From JADKAV01 sp037046735 (GTDB lineage: Bacteria; Actinomycetota; Actinomycetes; S36-B12; UBA10799), in NCBI GenBank assembly GCA_037046735.1, contig JBAOHC010000003.1:54587-118586 (forward strand): DNA of 64,000 nt. The letters run 5' to 3'. Within the stretch, counting starts at the first letter, position 1; the number at the start of each line of letters is the position of its first letter. This document shows, in pieces, positions 37,143-46,445 of the stretch. The translations under genes and the position numbers were made by a program. The notes beneath the pieces are model-generated. The model saw nothing but the letters and a program-made list of their open reading frames with translations. It ran no database searches and had not been told where the DNA came from.

Positions 37143-38720
37143 GTGATCGAGCTTCTCACCGAACACGTGGTCCTTCTTTACTTCCTCTATATCGCGGTCG
37201 GTGCCGTCCTCGGGCAGATCCGCATCCGTGGGGTGTTGATCGGGCCCGCCGCCGTGCTGTTCGCAGCCCTGGCCATCTCGGCCTTTGACGCGGACCTTGC
37301 CCTGCCGGAGATCGTCGGCCAGATCGGACTGGTCTTGTTCGCCTACTGTGTGGGCGTCAACAGCGGGCCGACCTTCTTCGACACGCTGCGCACCGGTGGT
37401 CGCGCGATCGCGTTGGTGGCCATCACCTTGCTGCTCGCCGCGGGTGTGGCGATCGGTGTGGGCAAACTGCTTGGTCTGGAGTCACCGCTGATCGCTGGCG
37501 CGTACACGGGTGCCCTGACGAACACCCCGGCGTTGGCCGCGGCCACCGAACAGTTGGCCTCATCGCTACCCACGGTTGGGTACTCGGTCACCTACATCTT
37601 CGGTGTCGTGGGGATGTTGTGGGCTGCCTCGTCCGCCCTCAAGGGCAAGATGGAACCGAAGGTATCGGCGGTGCCCGACCCCGAGCCCGAACTCACCATG
37701 GTGTCCATCCGGGTGGACAAGTCGGGGCTGCCGAACCTGCGGCAGTTGATCACCGACCACGACGACAAGATCCGCTTCTCCCGGGTGCGCCGCAACCGGG
37801 TGGTCACGGTCGCCACGGACGACTTTGTGCCCGAGCTCGGCGACGTGGTGAGCGTGATCGGCCCGGAGACCCTCGTGAACGAGGTGGCGGGCCAGCTGGG
37901 GCACCCCTCCACGTTGCACCTCGAACTCGACCGCCGGGAACTCGATTTCCGCAGGATCACGGTGTCGAGTTCGAAGGCAGCTGGCCGCTCCCTGGCGGAG
38001 TTGAACCTGCTGGACAGATTCGGCGCCACAGCTACTCGTGTGCGGCGCGGCGACATCGACTTCCTGGCCACCGACGATTTCATCGTGCACGTGGGTGACC
38101 GCATCCGGATCACCGCGCCAAAGACGCGCATCGATGAGGTCAGCGCCTTCTTCGGCGACAGCGAGCACGGCGCCAGCGCCCTGAACCCCGTCGGTTTCAT
38201 GCTCGGGATCGTGATCGGACTGCTGATTGGCCTCATCTCCATCCCGCTGCCCGGCGGAGCCAAGTTGTCGCTGGGTATCGCGGGTGGGGCCTTGGTGGCG
38301 GGTCTTGTGCTTGGCAGGCTGCACCGTACGGGGCCGATTCTGTGGTCGGTGCCCTTTCCGACCGCAAACGCTCTGGGCCAGTACGGAATGTTGGCCTTCC
38401 TCGCGTACGCCGGTTCGACGTCGGGCTCGAAGTTGGTGGCTGCCCTGCAGACTGACGTAGGTCCCCGGCTGTTCGTAGTGGGCCTGGTCATCACCGGATT
38501 CGCTGCCCTGATGCTGCGGTTCCTGGGCCCCCGGTGGGGTGGGCTCAGCGGTCCTACTCTGTCCGGCGCGATGGGTGGTTCGCAGACCCAGCCTGCCGTG
38601 CTGGCCTTCGCGAACGACCGCACGACCTCCGACCCACGCGTCAGTCTGGGCTACGCCTTGGTGTACCCGGCGGCCATGATCATCAAGGTCCTGATTGCAC
38701 CGTTGATCGGTCTGGTGTAG
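37143..38720 (+). CDS. AspT/YidE-type transporter with TrkA-C domains
   Basis: About 525 residues. Two membrane halves (about 1-170 and 350-525), each with five to six helices, contain the repeated G-x-LTNTPALAAATEQL and GAMGGSQTQPAVLAFA segments of the aspartate:alanine exchanger family. Between them lie two TrkA_C (RCK-C) regulatory domains, seen as beta-rich segments ending in GDVVSVIGPETLV and GDRIRITAPKTRI. These act as putative exchangers of carboxylates. The start may be the GTG at 37143 or a TTG three codons earlier. The gene is monocistronic. Confidence 0.82.
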   Translation: MIELLTEHVVLLYFLYIAVGAVLGQIRIRGVLIGPAAVLFAALAISAFDADLALPEIVGQIGLVLFAYCVGVNSGPTFFDTLRTGGRAIALVAITLLLAAGVAIGVGKLLGLESPLIAGAYTGALTNTPALAAATEQLASSLPTVGYSVTYIFGVVGMLWAASSALKGKMEPKVSAVPDPEPELTMVSIRVDKSGLPNLRQLITDHDDKIRFSRVRRNRVVTVATDDFVPELGDVVSVIGPETLVNEVAGQLGHPSTLHLELDRRELDFRRITVSSSKAAGRSLAELNLLDRFGATATRVRRGDIDFLATDDFIVHVGDRIRITAPKTRIDEVSAFFGDSEHGASALNPVGFMLGIVIGLLIGLISIPLPGGAKLSLGIAGGALVAGLVLGRLHRTGPILWSVPFPTANALGQYGMLAFLAYAGSTSGSKLVAALQTDVGPRLFVVGLVITGFAALMLRFLGPRWGGLSGPTLSGAMGGSQTQPAVLAFANDRTTSDPRVSLGYALVYPAAMIIKVLIAPLIGLV

Positions 38721-39084
38721 GTAGGCCCGGCTAGCCGTCGCCGAGGTCCGCATTCCGCCCGCCCAGATCGGTTGGAGGGTAGTGCTTGTGGCGATGTCTG
38801 GAAAACTCCGCACATTCTCGGCCGTTGGCGGGATCCGTGCGGCGAAGTCCTGATCAGATGCCCGATTTACGCTGATTTATCTAGTCCAAGTTCTGGAAAA
38901 CTCCGCACCGGACCACCCCGCGTGCGGAGTTTTCCAGACATGACGGACTAGAACTGGGAGCCTGCGGTTGTGCTACGGGGATGAGCGTGAGTCTTGGGTC
39001 GCAGTGCCGGGCTCGCCTTACAGTTCTGGTCGACACGACGTTGTCGCGGGGTGAAGGCAACAGCAACGTCGCAATCGAGCCCGC
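38721..39084. other. Intergenic region with palindromic element
   Basis: No gene seen. It contains a 71-base palindrome (38,881-38,951) and one extra half-copy of its arm (38,797-38,813). It lies between the convergent ends of the AspT-type transporter and the secreted-protein gene, so termination is one possible role. Confidence 0.55.
38881..38951. repeat. Palindromic element with CTAG ends
   Basis: The outer arms are CTAGTCC and GGACTAG. The inner arms are TCTGGAAAACTCCGCAC (38,892-38,908) and its exact complement (38,922-38,938) around a short GC loop. A third copy of the inner arm in direct orientation lies at 38,797-38,813. The layout suits a MITE-like or REP-like element, or a long terminator. 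Confidence 0.6.
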
Positions 39085-39623
39085 CTAGAGTGTGGCGCAG
39101 ACTGCCGCGCCGTCGGTGCGTGTCACGGGTCCGAGGTCAGTGACCTCATCGAAGGACGCGATCCCGATCTGGAACGCGCCGCCATCCCGAGCCATTCCGA
39201 TGCTCCAACCGCCCGCGCGTCGGTCAGCGTTCTCGGCGACCTGCGTGACCCACTTCGTGGCACTCGAGAAGTTCACCGCCCGCACGACCCACGTCGTTCC
39301 CGCAGAGATTGCCACTGGCCGCGAGCCGGCCCTGCTCTGCCAGCGTCCGTCTTCACACAGGTGACGGACATCAGTTGACCGTCACCGCGGGTGCCGGTGA
39401 ACGTGTATCCGGCCAGCGAGGTGCGAACGGATGTTGCCTGCTTGCAGGTGCGCAGCTGCTGACGCAGACGCTTCGCCTTGGCCTTCTGCCCCTTCTTCGC
39501 GGCCTTGGCCACCTGCTTCTGAAGGGCCGCACAGTTGGTGGGGGATGTGGCGGTGGCAGTGGGTGCCGCAGACATCAGCAGGCCCAGGCTGCTGATGACG
39601 ACCAGCGAGGCAGCGGTTTTCAT
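39085..39623 (-). pseudogene. Secreted protein of unknown function, frameshifted
   Basis: From the ATG at 39623 there is a signal peptide (MKTAASLVVISSLGLLMSAA) and a Lys/Gln-rich helix with two Cys, then a beta-rich domain. Near 39,345 the frame changes: RWQSRAGSRPVAISAGTTWV and the remaining 70 residues are in the other frame, ending at 39,085. Read through, it is an exported protein of about 178 residues. No family recognised. Confidence 0.6.
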
Positions 39624-39673
39624 CGGCCCAGTCTATGCACCGGGTGCAGCCCGAGCCAAGATTCTGCCCTGGC

Positions 39674-41104
39674 TCACAACGCCTTGATGATGTCCTCGAC
39701 CCGGTCTTTGGCGTCCCCGAACAGCATCTGCGAGTTCTCCTTGAAGAACAGCGGGTTCTGCACCCCTGCGTACCCGGTGGCCATCGAGCGCTTGAAGACG
39801 ATCACGTTCTTCGCCTCCCACACATGCAGCACGGGCATCCCGCCGATGGGCGAACTCGGCTCATCGATGGCAGCCGGGTTGACGGTGTCGTTGGCGCCAA
39901 TGACGAGCACCACGTCGGTGTCCGGGAAGTCGTCGTTGATCTCATCCATCTCAAGGACGATGTCGTAGGGCACCTTCGCCTCGGCCAACAGCACATTCAT
40001 GTGCCCGGGCAGGCGCCCGGCGACCGGGTGGATGCCGAAGCGAACGTTCACGCCCCGCTCGCGCAGCTGCCGCGTGAGTTCGGCTACCGGGTACTGCGCT
40101 TGGGCCACGGCCATGCCGTAACCGGGTGTGATGATCACTTCATGGGCATCTGCGAGCATCTCCGCGGCACCTTCGGCGGTGATCTCGCGGTGCTCGCCGT
40201 AGTCCTTGTCGCCAGCGACGGTGCCCGCCTCGACCCCGAACCCGCCGGCGATCACCGAGATGAACGAGCGGTTCATCGCCCGGCACATGATGTAGGAGAG
40301 GTAGGCACCGGAGGAGCCGACCAGCGCACCGGTGATGATCAGCAGATCATTGCTCAGCAGGAAGCCTGCGGCGGCCGCGGCCCAGCCGGAATATGAGTTC
40401 AGCATCGACACCACGACGGGCATGTCACCGCCGCCGATGGAGGAGACCAGGTGCCAGCCGAGGAACAGGGCGAGCACCGTCATGATGCCCAGCAGTGACT
40501 GTCGCAGCATCATGTCGTCGCGCGGCACCATGATGTAGGCCGCGGTCATGCCGAAGAAGACCAGGATGATCCCGAGGTTGACCGCATTGTGCGCCGGTAG
40601 CATCCTGGGAGCGCTGTTGATCTTGCCCGCCAGTTTGAGGTAGGCGACGATCGATCCCGTCAGTGTCACTGCACCGATGAAGACGCCGACGAACACCTCA
40701 CCGTCGTGGATGCCCGGGTACGGGACGTCGGTCTCGTAGGAGGAGTTCCAGCCGACCAGCACTGCGGCCAGACCGACGAAGGAGTGCAGCATCGCGATGA
40801 GCTCCGGCATGCCGGTCATCTCCACGCTGCGCGCCCGCCAGATACCGATGGCGGCCCCGATCGCCATAGCGGCGGCGATCAGGCCGAGGCCGACCAAGCC
40901 ACTGCCATCGATGTCGTTGGCCTCGCCCACCCCGTTCACCCCGCCGGTCGCCGCGATGATCGTCACGATCAAAGCGATGGCCATGCCGAAGATTCCGTAC
41001 CGATTGCCCATCCGGGCGCTCTCGTGTTTGCTCAGACCGGCCAGCGCCAGGATGAACAGCAGCGCCGCGACGATGTAGGCGCCCTGGACCAGTGTCAGGC
41101 TCAT
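39674..41104 (-). CDS. pntB: NAD(P) transhydrogenase subunit beta
   Basis: 476 residues. About nine membrane helices (5-265), then the NADPH-binding dIII domain (about 300-476): ITPGYGMAVAQAQYPVAEL, GIHPVAGRLPGHMNVLLAEA and VLVIGANDTVNPAA. PntAB couples proton re-entry to hydride transfer from NADH to NADP+, supplying NADPH. The start codon overlaps the pntA stop by 4 bases. Confidence 0.95.
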   Translation of the reverse strand: MSLTLVQGAYIVAALLFILALAGLSKHESARMGNRYGIFGMAIALIVTIIAATGGVNGVGEANDIDGSGLVGLGLIAAAMAIGAAIGIWRARSVEMTGMPELIAMLHSFVGLAAVLVGWNSSYETDVPYPGIHDGEVFVGVFIGAVTLTGSIVAYLKLAGKINSAPRMLPAHNAVNLGIILVFFGMTAAYIMVPRDDMMLRQSLLGIMTVLALFLGWHLVSSIGGGDMPVVVSMLNSYSGWAAAAAGFLLSNDLLIITGALVGSSGAYLSYIMCRAMNRSFISVIAGGFGVEAGTVAGDKDYGEHREITAEGAAEMLADAHEVIITPGYGMAVAQAQYPVAELTRQLRERGVNVRFGIHPVAGRLPGHMNVLLAEAKVPYDIVLEMDEINDDFPDTDVVLVIGANDTVNPAAIDEPSSPIGGMPVLHVWEAKNVIVFKRSMATGYAGVQNPLFFKENSQMLFGDAKDRVEDIIKAL

Positions 41105-42630
41105 CGTGCGTCCTCCCGCCGGAACATCTGCAACATTCGCGCCGTCACGGTGAACCCACCGAACACGTTGATGCTGGCCACCAGGATCGCGATGAAGGCC
41201 AGCACGGAGACCCACAGATCGTCGTGGCCCACCTGCAGCAGCGCCCCGACCAGGATGATGCCTGAGATCGCGTTGGTGACACTCATCAAGGGGGTGTGCA
41301 GGGCATGATGCACGTTGCCGATCACGTAGAACCCGATGACCACCGCGAGTGCGAAGACCATGAAGTGACCGAGGAAGGGCTCAGGGGAGAACGCCGAGAG
41401 CAGCAGGAAGACCGCCGCTGCCACGCCCATCAGCCCGAGCTTCTTCCCGTCGCTCATCGGCGGCTTCGGAGGTTCCGGCGTCGGCGGTGGTGCCTGCTGG
41501 ACGGGGGCGGCCGTCACGGAGATCGGCGGGGGTGGCCAGAGCAGTTCGCCAGCGGTGCACACTGTCATGCCCCGGATCACCTCATCGTCGAGGTTGAGGA
41601 CGAACGCGCCGTCCTTGTCCGGAGTCGCGAGTTTGAGCAGGTTGACCAGGTTCGTCCCGAACAGCTGCGAGGCCTGCGTGGGTAGTCGACCGGGCAGATC
41701 CGTGTAGCCCAGGATCGTCACGCCGTTGGCGCTGACCACCCGCTCGTCGGGGCGTGAGCCTGCGACGTTGCCGCCGTTGGCCGCGGCCATGTCCACCACG
41801 ACGCTGCCCGGCTTCATCGAGGCGACCATCTCCTCGGTGAGCAGCCGTGGTGCCGGCTTGCCGGGGATCAGTGCAGTCGTGATCACGATGTCGACGTCTT
41901 TGGCCTGCTCTGCGTAGAGCTGCGCCGCCTTCCGGTTGAAGTCCTCGCCCATCTCCTTGGCGTAGCCGGTGGCGCTGGGGCCGGTCTGCTCGACGTCGAT
42001 GCGCAGGAACTCCGCCCCCATCGACTCCACCTGCTCAGCCACCTCGGGCCGGGCGTCGAATGCCCGCACGATCGCGCCGAGGCTGTTGGCGGTGCCGATG
42101 GCTGCCAAGCCCGCAACGCCGGCCCCGATCACCAGGACCTTGGCTGGCGGGACCTTGCCGGCCGCGGTCACCTGACCGGTGAACAGCGAACCGAACTCGT
42201 TGGCCGCCTCGATCACGGCTCGGTAGCCGGCGATGTTGGCCATGGAGCTGAGCACGTCGAGGGCCTGGGCGCGCGAGATCCGGGGCACCGCGTCCATGGC
42301 CATCGCCGTGACGCCCTTGGCCTGCAGGCGCGTGACCAGATCGGGGTTGAGCGCCGGGGCCAGCAGGCTCATCAGGAACTGCCCCTCATGCAGCCGCTCG
42401 ATCTCCGCGTCGGTTGGAGCGTTGATCTTCATGAGAATTTCAGCCGACCAGGCGTCACCGATGTCGGCTCCCGCGGCGACGAAAGCCGCGTCGTCGAAGC
42501 TGGCCTCAGCCCCGGCACCGGCCTCGATCGTCACGGTGTAGCCGAGTTTGATCAACTGATCGACGGTTTTCGGCGTGGCAGCGACTCTGCGCTCACCGGG
42601 TTTGGATTCACGGGGAATGCCAATACGCAC
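41101..42630 (-). CDS. pntA: NAD(P) transhydrogenase subunit alpha (single-chain)
   Basis: 509 residues from a GTG at 42630, chosen because AGGAGGG lies 6 bases upstream and MRIGIPRES is the family's N-terminus. The NAD-binding dI domain has KVLVIGAGVAGLAAIGTA and RPDERV; a Pro-rich linker (TPEPPKPP) leads to three to four membrane helices at the C-terminus. It is the undivided type, with soluble and membrane parts together, as in E. coli rather than split PntAA/PntAB. Confidence 0.95.
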   Translation of the reverse strand: MRIGIPRESKPGERRVAATPKTVDQLIKLGYTVTIEAGAGAEASFDDAAFVAAGADIGDAWSAEILMKINAPTDAEIERLHEGQFLMSLLAPALNPDLVTRLQAKGVTAMAMDAVPRISRAQALDVLSSMANIAGYRAVIEAANEFGSLFTGQVTAAGKVPPAKVLVIGAGVAGLAAIGTANSLGAIVRAFDARPEVAEQVESMGAEFLRIDVEQTGPSATGYAKEMGEDFNRKAAQLYAEQAKDVDIVITTALIPGKPAPRLLTEEMVASMKPGSVVVDMAAANGGNVAGSRPDERVVSANGVTILGYTDLPGRLPTQASQLFGTNLVNLLKLATPDKDGAFVLNLDDEVIRGMTVCTAGELLWPPPPISVTAAPVQQAPPPTPEPPKPPMSDGKKLGLMGVAAAVFLLLSAFSPEPFLGHFMVFALAVVIGFYVIGNVHHALHTPLMSVTNAISGIILVGALLQVGHDDLWVSVLAFIAILVASINVFGGFTVTARMLQMFRREDAR

Positions 42631-42752
42631 GACGGACCCTCCTCGCATCGCGGGTAGTTAGAACGTAGCGTGTGCCGTGCTCAGCGGTTACTGGCGGGTA
42701 ACCTTTGGGAGCCGCTTGCGTCCACCGCCCTGCCTGCGGACACACTGGAGTC

Positions 42753-43556
42753 ATGCGGGGCTGGGTGGCGGCGGTGGGGGTCGCCGGGTTGCTGGCGACA
42801 CTGGCAGGCGCCGCGCCGGTGCCACACACCGAGACCCCCTCCTGCACGCCGGGACTTCACACCGGTTTCGTGGCCGGCCGTCCCTACAAGGTGTATGTCC
42901 CCCCGCGGGCCGATCAGCTCGCACCGACGATCGTCAGCTATCACGGCCGCTTGCAGAAGGCGCTGTCCCAGATCGGGGTGCTCAAGGGGGTCGCGGATGC
43001 TCACAACGTGGTTCTGGTCGCCCCGCAGGCGCGCATGGGCAAGTGGGACTTCCGGGGCTCCGACACAGTCTTCACGAATGCGATCCTCGACAACCTCACC
43101 TGTGACGACCCGCAGCGTACCTACGCATCGGGCATGTCCATGGGGTCGGCTATGACGTTCCTGCAGGCGTGTGCGCAGCCCCGCCGGTTCGCCGCCTTCG
43201 CTGGCGTGGGTTTTGAGATCTACATGCCCAAGTGCGCCGACCCGGAGCCGGTGGCCATGCTGGCCTTCCACGGCAGCGCCGACCCGGTCGTCCCCTTCGT
43301 CGGCGGGCGCACCGCATCAACCGCTACCGCCCCCGACGCCGTTACGACGATGCGGCAGTGGGCTCGCCGGGATCAGTGCCGGCGGTTCGTCAAGACCGTC
43401 TTCGTGCCCGGCGTCAGCGTGCGGACGTGGGACAGGTGCGCCCGAGCGACGCAGGTCCAGTTCTACACACTTCATGGCGGCAAACACGTCTGGCCGAAGG
43501 GCCGGGTCGATGCGAGCAGCCTCATGTGGGAGTTCTTCCGGCAGTACCGGCGGTGA
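42753..43556 (+). CDS. Secreted alpha/beta-hydrolase, PHB depolymerase/LpqC-like esterase
   Basis: 267 residues from the ATG at 42753, with a signal peptide (cleavage near GAAPVPH). The catalytic triad is visible: Ser in GMSMGSAM, Asp in HGSADPVVPF, His in HGGKHVWP. Cys residues suggest disulfides. It resembles feruloyl-esterase/polyhydroxybutyrate depolymerase (esterase PHB, LpqC) proteins, but the motif VSYHGRLQKAL lacks the usual LHG-C region, so the substrate is open. Confidence 0.78.
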   Translation: MRGWVAAVGVAGLLATLAGAAPVPHTETPSCTPGLHTGFVAGRPYKVYVPPRADQLAPTIVSYHGRLQKALSQIGVLKGVADAHNVVLVAPQARMGKWDFRGSDTVFTNAILDNLTCDDPQRTYASGMSMGSAMTFLQACAQPRRFAAFAGVGFEIYMPKCADPEPVAMLAFHGSADPVVPFVGGRTASTATAPDAVTTMRQWARRDQCRRFVKTVFVPGVSVRTWDRCARATQVQFYTLHGGKHVWPKGRVDASSLMWEFFRQYRR

Positions 43557-43562
43557 TGGCGG

Positions 43563-43868
43563 TTAAGAGCCGCTGCTCGAGAGAACCACGACGTAGATCC
43601 CGATGCTGATCACCAGGGTCGCGATCCCTATGACGATCCCGGCCACCGCCAGGCCGTTGCCCCCTTGTCCGGTGCGCTTGATCTGACCCCGGGCGATGAA
43701 TCCAAGGATGACGCCCACGATCGAGCCGATACCACAGAAGAGGCCGAGCAGGCTCAGGACGAGGGAGCCGATGGCCAGGCCGTTGGTCCCGGCGCTTGGC
43801 GGCATGCCGGACGGCCCTGTGGGAGGCGGGCCGAAGTTGGGGGGTGGGGGTGGAGGTGGGGTTGTCAT
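43563..43868 (-). CDS. DUF4190 membrane protein
   Basis: 101 residues. A Pro-rich N-terminus (MTTPPPPPPPNFG) precedes two membrane helices (about 29-55 and 72-98) with the DUF4190 pattern NGLAIGSLVLSLLG, then GIGSIVGVILGFIARGQIKR. AAGGAG precedes the ATG at 43868. It converges on the esterase with 6 bases between stops. Such proteins are common and unassigned. Confidence 0.85.
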   Translation of the reverse strand: MTTPPPPPPPNFGPPPTGPSGMPPSAGTNGLAIGSLVLSLLGLFCGIGSIVGVILGFIARGQIKRTGQGGNGLAVAGIVIGIATLVISIGIYVVVLSSSGS

Positions 43869-43973
43869 GGGTGGCTCCTTGACGAAGTGGGTATTGGGAA
43901 CGGTAGCGCAGGCATCGCTGGCGAGACGCGATGTGCGCCGGTGGTGTCGGATCGGGTCGCCTGCGGTGGCAAC

Positions 43974-44040
43974 GGTGAGCGATTCGGCAGTTGTTGTCAC
44001 GACACGCCGGGAGAAATCGCACCTTCTGCCCATGGCCGCA
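43974..44040 (+). repeat. Dispersed intergenic repeat, copy B
   Basis: CGGCAGTTGTTGTCACGACA followed by CGCCGGGAGAAATCGCACCTT. It lies between divergent DUF4190 and upp; compare copies A, C and D. It does not overlap an obvious promoter. Confidence 0.62.
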
Positions 44041-44128
44041 GAAAGCAGGCCTGCGATAACGCGGGTAACGACCTCGATCATCGCGACTCGCCCATGAACG
44101 ACCTGCCTGCTGTGCCACGATTCGAGGT

Positions 44129-44767
44129 ATGCACACGTTCGTCGCCGATCATCCGCTGATCGCCCAGAAGGTGACCCTGTTGCGCAACAAGGACACCGAC
44201 AGTCCCACCTTCCGGCGACTTGCCGACGAGTTGGTGACGTTGCTCGCTTATGAGGCCACCCGCGGCATCCGGGTTGTGCCCGTTGCGGTCGACACTCCCC
44301 TGACGTCGAGCACCGGTGTGGCGCTGGCAGACCCACCGCCCATTCTCATCCCGATCCTGCGGGCCGGTCTGGGAATGATGGAAGGCATGGTCCGCCTGCT
44401 CCCCAGTGCCGAGGTGGGCTTCTTGGGAATGCTGCGCGACGAGCACACGCTGCAACCCACGATCTATGCCGATCGGATGCCCGCCGACATGACCGGCCGT
44501 CAGGTCTATGTCGTGGATCCGATGCTGGCCACCGGCGGCAGCCTGGCCGATGCCCTGCACGTGGTGTGGAACCGCGGCGCCACCGACATCACGATCGTCA
44601 CGCTGTTGGCGGCACCGGAAGGCATCGAGCGACTGGATAAGGAGACCGAGGGGATGAATGTCACTCTGGTCACCGCCTGCGTGGACGAGCGGCTCAACGA
44701 GCAGGGCTTCATCGTGCCCGGTCTCGGCGATGCGGGAGACCGGCTCTTCGGCATTGTGAGTCCGTGA
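44129..44767 (+). CDS. upp: Uracil phosphoribosyltransferase
   Basis: 212 residues. RNKDTDSPTFRRLADEL at the N-terminus, ILRAGLGMMEGM, and the PRPP loop VDPMLATGGSL (about 129-139) with GLGDAGDRLFG at the C-terminus are all standard Upp features. It converts uracil and PRPP to UMP. It overlaps tadA by 4 bases (GTGA). Confidence 0.95.
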   Translation: MHTFVADHPLIAQKVTLLRNKDTDSPTFRRLADELVTLLAYEATRGIRVVPVAVDTPLTSSTGVALADPPPILIPILRAGLGMMEGMVRLLPSAEVGFLGMLRDEHTLQPTIYADRMPADMTGRQVYVVDPMLATGGSLADALHVVWNRGATDITIVTLLAAPEGIERLDKETEGMNVTLVTACVDERLNEQGFIVPGLGDAGDRLFGIVSP

Positions 44768-45207
44768 CCCCGCACGACGCCCTCGGCTTGGCTCTGGACG
44801 TGGCCCGGCAGCCGGGTCTGGAAATGCCGATCGCCGCTGTTGTGCTCGATGCCCACGGCCGGGTGCTGGGGACAGGCGCCAACCGGCGGGAGCAGGACAA
44901 CGATCCAACCGCGCACGCCGAGATCCTCGCGCTGCGCGAGGCGGGGCGTCGCTGCGGTGACTGGCGGCTCACCGGCTGCACCCTGGCAGTGACACTGGAA
45001 CCCTGCACCATGTGCGCCGGGGCGTCGGTTCTGGCACGCGTCGACCGGCTGGTCTTCGGCGCGTTCGACGACAAAGCAGGCGGTGTGGGCGGCCTGTGGG
45101 ATGTGGTGCGCGATCCGCGGCTGAATCACCAGGTCGAGGTGGTCGCCGGAATCCGGGAGCCAGAATGCTCGGCCCTGCTCAGCGCCTTCTTCCGCGGTCG
45201 CCGATGA
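44764..45207 (+). CDS. tadA: tRNA-specific adenosine deaminase
   Basis: 147 residues from a GTG at 44764. The zinc site is complete: H51-A-E53 (Glu as proton shuttle) and P80-C-TM-C84. FGAFDDKAGGVGG (near 98) matches TadA rather than other CMP/dCMP deaminases. It deaminates A34 of tRNA-Arg(ACG) to inosine. It sits in an upp-tadA-MFS string joined by 4-base overlaps. Confidence 0.9.
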   Translation: MTPHDALGLALDVARQPGLEMPIAAVVLDAHGRVLGTGANRREQDNDPTAHAEILALREAGRRCGDWRLTGCTLAVTLEPCTMCAGASVLARVDRLVFGAFDDKAGGVGGLWDVVRDPRLNHQVEVVAGIREPECSALLSAFFRGRR

Positions 45208-46373
45208 CGCCGCGCGCCGCGGTCAGCACCGCATTCTTCTGTCAGGGCTTCGCGTTCGCGGCCCTGGTCACGCGCATCCCTGCGCTGGCGGACCGGTTCG
45301 GGTTCTCCGAGGGCCAGCTTGCCCTGCTGCTGGCAGTCGTCCCTATCGTGGCGGGCCTGGGCAGCGTGGCGGCGGGCGCGCTTTCGGTGCGTTTCGGCAG
45401 TCGTCGTCTGCTGCGGTGGTGTGCAGTCCTAGTGGCGACTGCGCTGGTCGCGGTCGGGGCGGCGCCCACCGTCCCGACATTGGTCGCCGCGCTGGTCGCG
45501 CTCGGAGTCGGACTGGGTAGCGTCGACGCGACGATGAATATGCAGGGCATCGCTGTGCAGGCACTGCTGCGGCGTAGTGTCATGGCCTCGTTCCACGCCT
45601 GGTGGAGTCTGGCCGCGATCCTGGGTGCTCTGCTTGCGTCCGTCGCGGCAGGCACGTCGGGGCCGCTCGTGGCCTTCTTCGCGGCGATCGCGGCAGTGCT
45701 CATCCCCATCGGCCTGATCGCCTCGCGGGGCTACGTGCGCAGTGCGACCGCCGACAGCGCCGGACCCGATCCGCTGGCCACCTCAAGTGTCCCGTGGCGA
45801 CCGCTGCTGGTGTTCTTCGCCGCTGTCGTTGCTGCCTTCGTGATTGATTCCTCGGTGTCGAACTGGTCGGCTTTGGACCTGACAGATGTGCTGGGTGCCA
45901 GCGAATCGGTGGCCGCGCTTGCCTACGCGGCGTACGCGGTCTGTCTGCTGGTCGGTCGATCAGTCACTGACCGGATCGTGATCCGCACCGGCGCCCCGAT
46001 GGTCATCGCGGGCGCCGGAACGCTGACGGCGGCCGGCCTGGTGATGGTGGCTGTCGCCCCGACTTCACTGTTCGCGATCGCGGGCTTCGCGGTGGTGGGG
46101 GTAGGCATCAGCCCGATCCTGCCGCTGGCATTCGTGGCCGCCGCAGAGCACGACCCCGCCGGCACCGGCATCGCGGTCGCCAGGGTCAATGTCGGTAACT
46201 ACGTCGGGTTCGTACTCGGGGCGCCGCTCGTCGGGATCATCGGCGAGGTGTGGAACCTGCGGGTCGGGTTTGCCGTGCTGGTTGCGGTGGCCTTGTGCAT
46301 CGTTGCGTGCGCCCGTGCTTTCGCCCCGGCTGCCCCAGAGAGCGCGCCTGTGCAACCTGGTCCGATCGGCTGA
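45204..46373 (+). CDS. MFS transporter
   Basis: 389 residues from an ATG at 45204 overlapping the tadA stop (ATGA). Twelve hydrophobic helices; SVRFGSRR after TM2 is the MFS loop signature. It resembles YfmO/sugar-efflux-like MFS proteins seen beside tadA in actinobacteria. Substrate unknown; the C-terminus is short and Pro-rich. Confidence 0.85.
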   Translation: MTPRAAVSTAFFCQGFAFAALVTRIPALADRFGFSEGQLALLLAVVPIVAGLGSVAAGALSVRFGSRRLLRWCAVLVATALVAVGAAPTVPTLVAALVALGVGLGSVDATMNMQGIAVQALLRRSVMASFHAWWSLAAILGALLASVAAGTSGPLVAFFAAIAAVLIPIGLIASRGYVRSATADSAGPDPLATSSVPWRPLLVFFAAVVAAFVIDSSVSNWSALDLTDVLGASESVAALAYAAYAVCLLVGRSVTDRIVIRTGAPMVIAGAGTLTAAGLVMVAVAPTSLFAIAGFAVVGVGISPILPLAFVAAAEHDPAGTGIAVARVNVGNYVGFVLGAPLVGIIGEVWNLRVGFAVLVAVALCIVACARAFAPAAPESAPVQPGPIG

Positions 46374-46445
46374 CCCGGCAGCGGTTGCGGGTGGCCCCGA
46401 TCTGCCACAGGCTGATCGAATACCGCATCACCGAGGAGTAGTCGC

